DNA of 64,000 nucleotides from Symbiodinium natans (Eukaryota; Sar; Dinophyceae; Suessiales; Symbiodiniaceae): NCBI GenBank assembly GCA_905221605.1, contig CAJNDS010002612.1, positions 243,626 to 307,625 of the forward strand, read 5' to 3'. Shown piece by piece: positions 52,227 to 63,632 of this stretch (position 1 is its first letter; each line of letters starts with the position of its first letter). The notes under the pieces were generated by a model. It saw only the letters and a program-made list of their open reading frames with translations, ran no database searches and was not told where the DNA came from. The position numbers and the translations under genes were made by a program.

Positions 52227-52974
52227 GAACTCTGTGCAAAGGCTTTGGGCTCTAGGGTTTTAGGGTTTAGCCCGACATGAACGACCCCCCTCCCACCCCC
52301 CCCGGGGCTACTGCTTGATGCCCGCAATCTCGGCCTGTCTGTGCACGACGACACCTGACGGAGTCCAGTGGGCCACGTGGGCCACCGGCGACATGCGCTG
52401 ACAACACCGCAGAAACTCAGGCCTCAACCGTCTCTCAATCGTATCCCCAGACCGATCTCTACTTTGAAGGGACGGGGTGCACGAAACGCGCTTGATCACC
52501 CCTACATGCACGGCGTTTTTGCACGGAAGACTTCTAGGGCTAAGGACTTTGATGGCTCGAGCTTTCCCAGATCGCCTCTGACCACCTACACGAGTTGATG
52601 GGATGGGACGCAGTGAGCGGTTCAGAGTGTTTGGTCCTGTGCAACTCAAAAAATTCCCCGAGAACCTTTCTAATCTCAACGTCCTCCCCCCAAAAGCAGC
52701 CTCTTTCGTCGTTGAGGCTTAGGCATTTGTGGGAATGGCAAGTCACCATCTGCCCACCTTCACTTGTTGGAGGGTTGTGCAGTATAAAAATGCGGATGTT
52801 TCAGAGTGGGAATTATCTTAGCCTGTTTAGGTGCAGGGAGTTAGGACCGGCGGACTTCCATCCTATCGGAGCGGTTTAATAACGTCTTGACTTGCTACTT
52901 CCCAAAAGTTGTTTTTAGGGTCGCTGCCCACAGCAAGAACGGCACAGAATAGCGCAATCAAAACAGTAGCCTGA
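52227..52974. other. Spacer between the duplicated segments, with a possible terminal exon
   Basis: A minus-strand candidate at about 52389-52308 has acceptor GTGTTGTCAG, then MSPVAHVAHWTPSGVVVH and a stop TAG after AGIKQ. The rest is unassigned. Two short TTTAGGG units remain near 52260. Confidence 0.35.
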
Positions 52975-53285
52975 CAGAAGGGGACAACAACGAGACTGGA
53001 GGTCTGACTTTGACAGCGAAAAGGGCACCGAACAGCGCAATTGAAACAGGCTGGCGAATACCCGCAGGATCCAGGATCAGGTGACAACGACAGGACTGGA
53101 GCAATTCCTTTGGCAGCGAGAATGGCACAGAACAGTGCAATCGAAACAGTCGTCAGCCGGAAGGTGACAACGACAAGCCTGGAGGTTTGACTGGCGCAAT
53201 TGAAACAGTCGCCAGCCCGAATACCCGCAGGCTCCGGGATCAGGTGACAACGACGAGACTGGAGTTTTGACTTTGACGAGACAGA
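52975..53285. repeat. ~90-bp tandem repeat, about four degenerate copies
   Basis: Same unit as at 49620-49790, here with ACAACGAGACTGGAGG, GCGAAAAGGGCAC, GCGCAATTGAAACAG and AATACCCGCAGGATCC repeated with deletions. It sits at the left edge of duplicate copy B and could have mediated the duplication. Confidence 0.8.
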
Positions 53286-55709
53286 AAATGAATTTAGAAT
53301 CCCGTCAGCGTTGGCACACTGGTTGGGGACAATCAACGAAAACAGTAACAATACTAGGAGCTTGACCAACATAACTGGCAGGTGTGTGCTCATGCCAAAT
53401 CGTCATAGTTGCAGGCCCTCCCGGCATGAAAAGCAACTGGCAGCAAATGTCATCAACATTGATGCCTCAGCCACCAGGACTCCACTATCAAAAGGATTGC
53501 AGTTAGGATGAAACTCTGCGCCTACTCCCGCATGAACCCAACAGCCTGCCTCGAACAGATTCCAGCGACGCAACGCACGCGGCCTGGGCAGCAAAGATAT
53601 GCATGCGTCCACTATCCGCTGATCTCACTTCCGCAATCTCGTCAATTCAGCTATAAGGAAGCCAGATCTTGAACGCATGCTCGAAGTGAAGCGAGGGGGT
53701 CCCACTTCAAGCCGAAAAGGCACCGTTTCCTTTTCTCGCTTCCCGCCTGTTCGCGATCTTTCTGCCCAGGTACAACCCATTAAAACCGCACGCGTGCCCC
53801 TTCTACAAAAACGTTCTCTCTTTACTACATGCTTGAAACTTCGCAAGAAACATCCCCCAGAATCCACGGCACGCGTAGTTGGGAATTCCCTTGGGCTTCT
53901 CATGATGCTGTCTGCCCTAAGCTAAAGCTGAAGGCCGGCAGCATCACACTATGAATGTGTGGCTGTAAAGTCAAATGGGGGTTTACGACGGGGCCGGGGG
54001 GGGGTTACCTTGTAAGGGTCCTTGCTAAAAGGGCATCCCGTTATTATTGGCGTCTATGTATTCTACATATTCGGGTGCCTTATTCTCGCAAACCCCCAAA
54101 TAAGGCAGAACGCCAAGACATGGCACAGCATTGCCAACTAGCGCAAGACTTGAATTAGGTAGGCTGAAAAGCGTGAAACGCCACATGCTTGTGTCTGCAT
54201 GTGTAAGTGCCACCGAACGCTGCTTCATAGATTCATCAAGCAAGCATGATTCAGCATGATGGCAAAATCACGTGGTCACACGCATACCTTCTTCTCCGAG
54301 AATCTTGCTCTTCACCTGCCACCATGCAAATAGCCATCCGGCTCACACTCCTGATAGTTGGGAGTCTCCGCACAATCTGTGCAAAGCGAAGGGAAGCACA
54401 GCGGCTTCTGCGCTCCATTTGTCGTTACCGCATAATCTGGCGAAGGAATTTCGAGAGTCTTCCCGTCCTCATTCTTGACCTCCATGTTCCACTGCCAAAG
54501 CGCCCCACCCTCTGGCAACGTGAAGCTGCGCTCGTCTTCGCCATGCGTGCCAACCGAAGCAGACCATGAGCTTTCCATGGACCCGCTCACTGAAGCACTC
54601 GCCGATGCCGACCCCTCTGCTAGGAAACTGACCCCTGTTTTGAATTCTGCACTGGTCGAAACCTCTGCAGCTACTTCTTTAGCTGAACCTTCCTCCATGC
54701 TCTTGTCAAAGCCAAACTTGATTGTCTTTGTTTCGCCTTTCATGACCATGTATTTGTACACCCAGCGCCCTGTCACCGTCAGCATAGATTTCGAGGTACC
54801 GACGGTTACCTCTCGAGTTATCTGGCCGGCCTTGCCACATTGGATCATCCATGTGACGGAATTTTCTGGCAAGGCGCCTGCGACACCGCTGTGTACGAAG
54901 GTATAAGGCACATCTTCCAGAGGTTTCGCTTCTTCTTTGTTGGGCGCCCAGAATGCAAAAGCCTGTACATCACATCCGCGGCTCCACACCTTCTCGGGCA
55001 CAGTTGTTGAGATCTGTCCACCTGGGGCCAGCGACCATTGACCCCATCCGCTGTTGTCGCCTTTTGCAGGCCCATCACACTCCTTGTCGTACCAAAGGAA
55101 CCATGATTTGTCACTCTTGTAATAGGGACGGCCATCTGCTGTAGTGCCTTGGAAGGTGTACATGCCATTCGCGTCCTTATTTTTATCATTTGGGCACATG
55201 ACTCCAGACACACGTAAGTTGTAGGGCACCTCTCCGAACGAAGTCCATTTCTTGAACTTCAAGGAAAAGGCCTGCCCGGTGGAGACAGCCATGGGGGAAG
55301 CCTCCGGCGCTCCCAGCATGCGGTACACAAGGCACAGGGCGCCCAACACCACCACAGCAGCGCCAAACAAGTTTGGCCAAGGGCGACGCTGGGGAGCCGG
55401 AGGTAGTAGGTGCTCTTCGTCCGAGGCTGGCATGCCCTGTTCAATGATCTCCATACTGAAGTGATGCCGGATGAGCCCTTGTCAAGTGGAGCCAGAAGTG
55501 CTGCAGAGATTGACATCTGATTTGTTGCTAACGCTGTTCCAACACTGTTCTAACCAGGGCCCAGGCATCTTCACAGCTTCGTGTGTGCCCGTTTCAGCTG
55601 CGCTCCTGGGCCCAAAGATGCCCAAAGTGCCATGGAAAGCAAGAGTCTTGTTGGGCAGGTGCTGTGTGGCTTTTGTGACTTGGGAGATCCCCCCAACCCT
55701 GCCTTCCTC
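53200..55709. repeat. Duplicated ~2.5-kb segment, copy B
   Basis: Tandem partner of 49711-52226. The right edge is TTCCTC at 55709, after which the two copies diverge. Confidence 0.95.
54312..55454 (-). CDS. Single-pass membrane protein with aerolysin-like features, copy B
   Basis: The 380-residue product is identical to the gene at 50829-51971, and overlapping frames on both strands are also identical, so the nucleotide sequences match through the coding region. Start context is again CACTTCAG, one base, ATG. Same anchor at about 29-46 and Ser/Ala-alternating region at about 225-345. Both copies read minus, head to tail, which fits the tandem gene arrays common in dinoflagellates. Confidence 0.75.
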   Translation of the reverse strand: MEIIEQGMPASDEEHLLPPAPQRRPWPNLFGAAVVVLGALCLVYRMLGAPEASPMAVSTGQAFSLKFKKWTSFGEVPYNLRVSGVMCPNDKNKDANGMYTFQGTTADGRPYYKSDKSWFLWYDKECDGPAKGDNSGWGQWSLAPGGQISTTVPEKVWSRGCDVQAFAFWAPNKEEAKPLEDVPYTFVHSGVAGALPENSVTWMIQCGKAGQITREVTVGTSKSMLTVTGRWVYKYMVMKGETKTIKFGFDKSMEEGSAKEVAAEVSTSAEFKTGVSFLAEGSASASASVSGSMESSWSASVGTHGEDERSFTLPEGGALWQWNMEVKNEDGKTLEIPSPDYAVTTNGAQKPLCFPSLCTDCAETPNYQECEPDGYLHGGR

Positions 55710-57220
55710 CTGCCATGACTGCGAATGAACTCGCATAGAGGTTTGGGCTGTTGGATTGGGATAGTGTTGGGATGCTTCGGGTTTAGGCTTCGGTGTTCAG
55801 GGTTTTAGGGCCCAAGAAACACAGCACGGCACTGAAAGACAACAGAGACCCAAGACCAAGAACCTCACACCAGCGGGGTCCGATCACGTGGAAGAGTCGG
55901 GCTGAACTCTGTGCAAAGGTTTTCTAGGGTTTTAGGGTCTAGAGTTTAGAGTTTAGAGTCTAGCCCTCCGGCCATTTGGAGATGTCGTCTAGCCCTTGCG
56001 ATGCTCGTGCTGAGAATGGGCACGGCGGACCTTCCAGGACCCTTGAGATCTCGTACGACGCAGGAATTCAAGAAGATGGTACAACACTGCCAGGGGCAAG
56101 CTCAGGGGCTACTCGGAGCCCTGATGCTGGGTGCATGGGAAGCCCGAGGCACGTCCAGGAAGCTTCCAAGAAAGCAAGCAATTGGTGAAGACTGCGTGAC
56201 AGGGCATGTTGAGCATAAAGCAGGCTCTGGATGTGCGAGGTAGCAAGTACGCATCCGGCAACGGGCAGTTGCTTGACATGCTCGAAACCACTGTGGGAGT
56301 TCTGCATGAATGGGGCCTTTAGCTTGGAGAGTCAAACTCGCCGCCTATCTCCGTCTGACAAGCCTGTCACCTCCACTCTTAGGCAGTGTATACAAAGAGC
56401 TTCACTCACAACTAACTCACTTTTATGAAAGCAAAACATCGGAGCACTTCCGCTCTCCGACAGTCCAGCGACATGCCACCACACCCCCAAACAACTTCAA
56501 AGCGCTGAGATGAACAGACTGCGATACAAGTTCCTCCTCCAAGTCTCGCACGAACTGCCGCGCGGGAACCTTGTACTCAGTGCCCCCTCCCCCACTTGAG
56601 CAACACCGTCTTGACTGCTGAACCCCTTGCCTCGGAACTTTCGAAGCAAAGCAAAGGGACAAATCCAGCAGGCGCATGATCTGCACGCAGCGGTCGCTGG
56701 GCAAGGTCAGCGGCAATGCTTCAAAGCTTGCCAACCTCGCGCAAAGACCATTCTACGATGCCTGCGTCGAGCAGGCACTGCGGCCATTGACAGCCACACT
56801 CAAATCATGAGTTCATGGCCGTTCTGGCTGGGTCTGGAGGGCTCGGCCGACGACAGCAGCCTGTGCATGCAAAGAAGGGGCAAGCTAAATGGCCAGACGT
56901 CTGAGCTTCGGTGCTGCTGGGTGCATGTGGCATCCAAGCCACGAACAAGAGGCCTCCAAGATGGCAGCTTCACTTTGGACAGGCTTGCACCTCAGCGAGA
57001 CATGCTGACTTCTTGGAGCATCTACCTTAAGAGGAGTAATAAACTTGCCCACAGCTGCCGCAGGGTGTTGGGTGCCGGAGGCGTGGCCATCTTGCCGGCA
57101 CGAGAGACTTGCCGCCCAGGGCGCCTTCACGGTTCCCTTTTCAGATCCTGAAACCTGCCGACTCAAGCAAAAGGGCCGAATCCTCCAACCTAAAGGGGAG
57201 GTTGAAAGCAGGCTCACAGG
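55710..57220. other. Unassigned sequence with a 28-bp PhyH fragment
   Basis: At 55968-55996, CTCCGGCCATTTGGAGATG then TCGTCTAGC matches the LDDISKWPED-coding stretch of the PhyH exon (46.99 and 43.03 kb). Nothing else of that gene is present. Overlapping frames up to about 170 codons on the plus strand (56.6-57.15 kb) lack convincing features. Confidence 0.4.
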
Positions 57221-57226
57221 CCAACG

Positions 57227-57290
57227 GCAGCTTCGGCAGCTTCGGCAGCTTCGGCAGCTTCGGCAGCTTCAGCAGCTTCAGCAGTTCAGC
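57227..57290. repeat. 9-bp tandem repeat (GGCAGCTTC)n
   Basis: About seven copies, the last ones AGCAGCTTC. One plus frame would read Gly-Ser-Phe repeats. Confidence 0.95.
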
Positions 57291-58020
57291 CCGTGGAAGG
57301 GGGGGTAGGGCGGGGGGAAGCTGTTTCCCCTAGAGTGAGTGCCTAGAGTGCCGAGGAGCCTGAACCCTAAAGCCTCAGCCGCAAACCCCTGAAAACAGCA
57401 GCGGGCAAGCGTCAACGGCACATCTCAGGGCTTGAAGCGCACGCCTGCCAATCGCGACATGCTTAGCAATATCTTTGCTCCTGGCTCCGAGATGAGTGCA
57501 AAAGGCGCTCTTGAGATTCAGGGTGTGGACCTTGTGTGGTGCTTGCTTAATTTTGCTTCTGGGGCTTAAGAGAGCCAGGTGGGGCTGGCGGCTCTCACAT
57601 CACGAGGAGGCGCCCAAGATATAGCGAGCGCCGGGATCCGCGGATGGCCGCGTCAAAAACGTCCAAAGGCGCAAATGCAGGCACCAGTACGGAAATTTAG
57701 GGATTCGGCGGCGATGCACGCATGGCACATATGGCACCCATTCTAACCTTCGGCTCGCTAGTGGCGCAACACTGGCGACTCCAAGGCTGCCAAAGCAAAG
57801 CTCTCAGACTGGGTCGGTCAAGGCATCGGGATATTTGGGCAAAGCTCCAGGTCATTGGCATTCAAGCCAGTGCCGGAGAGGGCCTGTTCCTGAATGGGTG
57901 CAACCCTGTGACAGGCGCAACAAAGTCTAACCCTTCGGCGGCCTCGCTCTATGGGGCGCGAGGAGTGAGGAGCGGTCCGTCCCATGCCTCGACGCCTTCG
58001 CTTCCTTTGCCTATGTCCCA
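57291..58020. other. Unassigned unique sequence
   Basis: A plus-strand frame of about 100 codons at 57722-58030 has no recognisable features. I see no supported gene. Confidence 0.4.
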
Positions 58021-58029
58021 CTATGTCTA

Positions 58030-58145
58030 GCCGGTTTAGGGTTTAGGGTTTAGGGTTTAGTGTTTAAGGTTTAGGGTTTAGGGTTTAGGGTTTAAGGTTT
58101 AGGGTTTAGGGTTTAGGGTTAGGGTTTAGGGTTTCGGGTTTAGGG
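58030..58145. repeat. TTTAGGG block
   Basis: About 14 heptamers with minor variants, the last sizeable block before the right end of the window. Confidence 0.9.
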
Positions 58146-58198
58146 TGAAGGAGAAGAAGGGGTCCGGGTTTTTTTTTTTGCAAAGGTGTGGCTCGGCC

Positions 58199-58402
58199 CT
58201 GTCCCCTTGCAAAGGTGTGGCTTGGCTTGGCTTGGCTTGGCTGGGCGTGTCCTCTGACCTGGCTTGGCTTGGCTTGGCTCGGCTTGTCCTCTGGCTTGGC
58301 TTGGCTCGGGTGGGCTCGGCTCGGCTTGGCTTGGCTTGGCCTGGCTGGCTTGGCTTGGCTTGGCTCGGCGTGGCTTGGCTCGGCTTGGCCTGGCTTGGGT
58401 GC
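58199..58402. repeat. (GGCTT)n pentanucleotide repeat
   Basis: About 40 units of GGCTT/GGCTC/GGCCT. It keeps several frames open on both strands (Trp-Leu-Gly-Leu-Ala or Ala-Lys-Pro-Ser-Gln runs), which I do not regard as coding. Confidence 0.95.
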
Positions 58403-58725
58403 CGACTTCGTTTTGATTTCCCTGTTCTCCCCAGTCGCAAAGATTCTTTTTACCGCGATGTAGCTGTAGCTGGTAGAAATACGTGGAGTGTATATATGTA
58501 GTATGCGCAAGCATTGAGTTTGCAAATGGCTGCGCCCCCCCAACCCCCCCCGCTTTTTTAAGCCGTGCAAGCTTGCGTCAAAGCATATGAGTCTTGTTGA
58601 AACCCATGATAAGCGTCTCGGCTCTCAGCGTTTCGTAAAGCGGGCCCCCACATAGCTGACCGTAGTGTCCCTTCAGAGATTTCTGTCTCTTCTTACCAAT
58701 CGAAGCCATTCTGCCTGTTACTCAG

Positions 58726-59662
58726 ATTCGCGTTGTGGCTCTGGAACTGGTTGCTGACTGCCTGCTGAATAGTCAAAGCACAATTGACATTGAAAGTGCC
58801 CTGGACCTCGCAGGGCAGCTGTGGAATCAGGATACTGCAGACGAACTTGTGCCAGCGATCCTTGAGGTTCTACCAAGAGAACTGGGACTTCAGCTGGTGG
58901 CCTTCATTTCTGTCAGGTTCCCGTTGTTGTGTGTAGCACTTGAGCAGCAACTTGCAACGCCTCTAATCAGCCTGGTCTCAGTTGCACCATGAATCTCATT
59001 CTGCAACTGTTATGCACAGTCATCCTCTGCCGCAGATGCATCCCCGCCTACGACAGTGCCATGAGGCACACTGGTCGGCCAGATCCCACTGCGTGCAGAC
59101 AACGGCCCCTCGGGGTGCCAGTTCCAAAGCCAGCGCACGAAATAAAAGAGGACCCCAAGCCCTACCCCCCCCTCCTAAACAACCGAAGCTTCCATCATTG
59201 CCCCCCCCATTGCAGCTCTCTTCACCACCGCTCGCTAGTTCCTCCTCAAGTGATAGAATCCATGGAGTGCCGAGGAGTGCACAAGGGCTCCTGGACTGGA
59301 GCGAGTCAGAGAGCTCCGCACATGAGCCAAACATGCTCCCAGAGAAAAGGACCGACAGTCCCACAATCGGCCCCGGCCCTGGGGAAGCCGATGGCCCAGG
59401 TCAATCTTCCAGCCCTGATCAAGGACCGGGCACCGATGACTCACTTTCGACGGACTCCGAGCAACCACAATCATCTAAGGGTCGCAAGATGGGCATCTCG
59501 AGCAAGGCTGTGGCATACGCAATCTCCACAGGTTCATGCGCGGGCCTTATCACCAGACTTCTCGGAGACATTCGAAGCCTACCTCTTCGAAAGCGGCGTA
59601 AGAAGGCTGCAGAACTTCTCGCTAAGTGTGAGACCATGCAGGCCGAAACAGATGCTTGTTAG
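58726..59662 (+). CDS. Two-exon gene (5' end open), unknown function
   Basis: Exon 58726-58916 follows TTACTCAG and reads VVALELVADCLLNSQSTID, a helical Leu-rich segment. The donor is GTCAG|GTTCCC. Exon 59020-59662 follows ATGCACAG. The two join in phase (834 nt, 278 codons including stop). The product continues with a Pro/Ser-rich disordered region (about 100 residues) and an acidic Ser stretch (DWSESESSAHEP). It ends with a conserved-looking basic tail: SSKAVAYAISTGSCAGLI, then RLLGDIRSLPLRKRRKKAA and a short helix to the stop. No family is recognised. Further 5' exons are likely, as no start Met is evident. Confidence 0.55.
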
Positions 59663-62600
59663 AGGCATCTACCGAAGGCCTACCTCAGCTCTTCGAGTGC
59701 CTCGCCGTAGCCATATGTGGAATATGTGCCCTGTCGCAGTTAGCTTTGCTCGGCACGGAACGCCGGCCATGATACCCAGTCAAATCCTTAACATGCTTGC
59801 GTCCCAGGTGCAGTGTACCCGGAGTGGGGAACTTGGTGTACCGGCGTGCAGTGGTGGACAGTGGTGCAGATGCGGCTTGCGCATGCTCGCGCCAGGGACC
59901 CTCTGCGAAATGCCGACCGTACGGTGAGCGCACTGCATCCTCGAAGAGCTGCAGCCGCAACCCTGCGACCCAGTGGGAGGCGCGCAATGGTCCCGGGCTC
60001 ATAAGCACAGGCCAGAAGCTTGCAGACCATGCGCAAACCTTCAATCCATCAGGGGGTTAAAAAAGAAATCCCGGCTCTGCAACCCAACTCAGGCACTCCA
60101 GCAATCGGTTTTGGAAAGCTCCTCCAACCACTCAGGAATATGAGCGCAAACCATCATGGGACATGAAAGGCAGAGACGGAGGTGCTCTTGACAGTGTCAA
60201 AGCTGTGAAGTCATCCCGCGAGACCTGGGACCTGTTTCGGGAAGTGCCATCTGAGGTGAGCAAATTGGCTGTGGATGGCTCTCATATGCGGAATGAAACT
60301 GCCAGAAAGCATGAAAGCTGCCTGGTGTTAAGGGGGTCAGACCTGTTCCCTTGCATCATAATCCAACCCCCTAAACCTCCGCCAAACCCTAAAAACCCGA
60401 AGCCCCTGCCCTAAACCCAAAAATCCTAAAAGCACGTCTTGCGGCCTGAAGTCCATGCGCAACACGAAACGCAGCAGACACTCACGGTCTTCTGTATGAT
60501 ACTGGGATCTGGGAAGTTGAGGGTTTCGGATTTAGGGTTTAGGGCGCATTTGGGAACCGTGCCTGGGGTCATGAAGCGGCCACGGTCACAAGGGAGTCGG
60601 ATTGAGGCAGCCGGCCGGGCCAAACGGTGGCAGTGGCACAGTAGTCAGGTCTGCAAAACGTTCTGTGTTCTCAGCGTGGTGCATGAGAGAATTTAAGGGG
60701 ACATCGCCCCAAAGGTCCGAAAGCACCTGGACCTGGTAAGGGACCTCGCCTGGCTTGCGATGTCAATCTTGTTGTCGTGCTGGTGAGAGCTGTTGCCAGC
60801 CCCTAGTCAGCCCCTCCCAACCAACAGATAAACAAGGGCACACAAGGCACCCGGCACCGTCACTCGAGGCGCTCTTGTGCTGGGCCTGGGCCGAGAGTCT
60901 GGATTTGAAGAGAGCCATGCATCTCGGACACAGCTGCACGCGCAGCATCTCGCAGCGGTCTGGAAAAGAAGCCCCAGCATTGCTTTGCCTCTTTTCAAGC
61001 AGCGGCTAGCTTGTGCCCCGCCTTGGGGGCTGACGGGCATGATGGGCTCTTTCAGACCCCCAACACGGAGGCGCCAGGATCCCAAGTGGATGGGAAAGGA
61101 GTCATTGTCCAAGCAGGAAGATGCGCCGGAATCACGTGGCCCCAGCGGAGCATGTTGCAAGCCAGCGGCTGCGCCCGTGCTCAAGGTGCTCACGGCTAAG
61201 AACACGGTGTGTCTGTCTAAGTGCAATGCAAAGGTGAAGCAACGCTGTGTTTCAAGACGTCTATGGGCACGGCTAGGACTTGAGGCTTGAGGTGTGATTG
61301 AACGGCCTGTCATCGACCCACAGCTTGAAAGCCACTCCTAATAACAGCGAGCCACGGAACTGGAGCTTGATGCAACGAAAGAGTGTCTGAGAGTGGGGAC
61401 TACGCCAACGTCAGAGCCGCCGGCTGCTGACGCAAGGGCCGGGCGCTCCAACGTTGCACGTCTGAAATGTACCCCCGCAACCTGCTTCCCCTTTCTTCTT
61501 CAGGACAGAGTTCTATGGTGTGACTTGAAGACCTATGTTCACCAGAAAAGACCAGAAGCCACGTTCACAGAACCTTCCCAACAAAACAGCACGATAAGTA
61601 TGTGGTCTTTCTTTTGCCAGGCAAGATGAAAACTAGGTCCAGCACCGTGCCCAACAAGTTACCGTCTTTTTGGATAGACTCACAGCCTGTTGGAGAATCG
61701 CTCAGACACGAGCGACCAGGCTTTGGGGCATGTGTTTCAGGTTGCTGCCAGCGGTCCCCTTTCCGCTCTCGCCCCTTCTTGCCGGGCCCGCGCGCTGAAG
61801 CCTTCAGGGCGCGGCTTGCGTGTGGCTGAGCTTCATTGCTCCGTGGCGGGTGCAGCCTGATTCCCGTGGCGCAAAGCTGCTCTTCATCACAGGCACCCTC
61901 ACCTTGGGCTGCTGGTAACAGCGAAACCCCTTCAAAAGACAGACCGAAACCCAGCCGGAGTCAAGTTGTGGGTCTTGAAGCTGCTGCCGGGTGTCTGCGT
62001 TCTTTTTGATCGAGCTGCGAGGTCTATCACTTCCATTGAACTCTGAAACCGCGTCTTCGGTGTCTTCCCGGGCGGGGTGTTAGGAGAGGCCCTGCTTCTC
62101 TTCTGCATGGGAACCGAGGCCGAGAGACATGCAACCTCAGACATGCTTCACGTCTTAAGCTGCAGCTTTGCTCCTTTGTCTTCCTTCCACTGACTAAACC
62201 CCAAAGAGGAAGCTGGAAGCCAAACTGCAGTGCACTGGAGAGCCATCATGTCGGCGTCAAGACTCGTTAGACCGGCACATGCCGCCAAGAACGTTCGAGG
62301 GCCCCATGCCTTCCATGCACGGGCCGAAGATGGCTTCTGGACATCAGGCACCCGGATGGATGGAAACCCGTCCCCACTCAGAAGAATCGGCCGAGTCTGA
62401 AGACCCAGCAAGTGGGCATAACTCGGGATGTGAGACTCTGCCGCCAACTTATCAAGGTTTCCATCAGGGGTTCAGGTGGAAAGCTTCGATTGCATGGCAG
62501 CTCAAGCTCTCACGCACGCTCTCTGGCTCAAGCCCGGTAGTGCACCCCACATCACCCAAAATCTTCATCCTGTGAACGCTGAGGATGACGTAGCCTTCAG

Positions 62601-63470
62601 CGGAATACAGGGAGTTTGCCCTGAACGCCTTCAAGGGGAAGCCTTGCAGCTCTTACCCCAGAATCCCAACGATCAACGAAGCTCAAACGTTTAAGCTCTG
62701 AAATGCTGGACAAAAGCAGAAAGCCTCTTTGCAAGATGCATCGGACCTATCGGGTGCTCCAAGCAAACCGGCGGGCCGCGTCGGCCACCCGTGCTTCGAC
62801 TCAGAATGTGCGCTCAAACGGCTGAAGATCACAGAGTCGCACTTCAACTCATGCGACGACCAACGCGCCACTACGCTTTCGGGTTTAGGGGCTCCGGGCC
62901 TCCATGGCCTGCAGAATGAAAAAGGAGTGTGAAAGCAAAAGTGGCCGACGCATGGGGCAGTGCGAATTTGAGGGGTTGCTTCAGGGTTTTTGGCTGGAGT
63001 AAGTGTTGCGCCCTGTGGCGCCGAGCTGCACCTGCAATGATGGATGCACGCACGCACCTGCGCGCGCAATGCGCAACGCGAAGCGGGTGCCCCAAGCGTA
63101 TCCCATGTTGGCTCCGGCCACCAGATGACCAAAGGCATCGGATAGAGCTGCAAGCTGCACATGGTTGCGCGGTATTCCGGACCCTCATCTTGTCGGATTG
63201 CAGCAGAAACCTCAACACCAGCTGCCATTTTTGCCTGAAAACTTCGGATGTGGGATGCACACTATGATCCCTTCCTGACCTGCGCTGAGATCAAACACGG
63301 CGAGGAAATCGCACACAGCGCGCTCTCTACTCAGCTGTCCAAGAAAGGCAAGCAGCGGCAAGCAGCAGGTGTTGTCTGTCTGACTTCAGGCCTCTGCATC
63401 AAGGTTCCTCACAAAACCATGAATCATCCCGTTCATTTGGAGTTGGCTCCAGGACGGTGTGACCGATGGT
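59663..63470. other. Unassigned sequence, no confident gene
   Basis: Many overlapping frames of 60-170 codons on both strands, few telomere-type repeats (short pieces near 60530), and no exon pair that I could support by splice sites and phase. Confidence 0.4.
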
Positions 63471-63477
63471 GAGTCAC

Positions 63478-63632
63478 GGGGCTCCAGCCATCTCTCTGCT
63501 GAACCTCACGCTCCTCCTTCACAGCCCTCAGCGAAGCTTCGAGGCTTCCGTCCTCGGCGGCAAGGCGCAGTGTCTCCGAAGCCGCCAGGCGAAAGCGCTC
63601 AGACTCCTCAGCAACGGCGTCATCATCGGGCT
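63478..63632 (-). CDS. Coiled-coil exon, partial gene
   Basis: Acceptor AGAAGTTTTACAG, then DDDAVAEESERFRLAASET, LRLAAEDGSLEASLRAVKEE and REVQQRDGWSP, then donor GTGACT. The Glu/Ala/Leu/Arg heptad character suggests a coiled coil. Neighbouring exons are not resolved; the gene runs leftwards on the minus strand. Confidence 0.6.

Noticed and set aside
58106-58570. Ala-Lys-Pro-Ser-Gln and Trp-Leu-Gly repeat proteins
   Set aside because: Produced by the GGCTT pentanucleotide repeat, whose period keeps frames open.
58989-59927. A 312-codon plus-strand frame overlapping the two-exon gene
   Set aside because: The overlapping frame to 59662 joins the upstream exon in phase and has ordinary composition with a plausible C-terminal motif; the 312-codon frame looks like its shadow.
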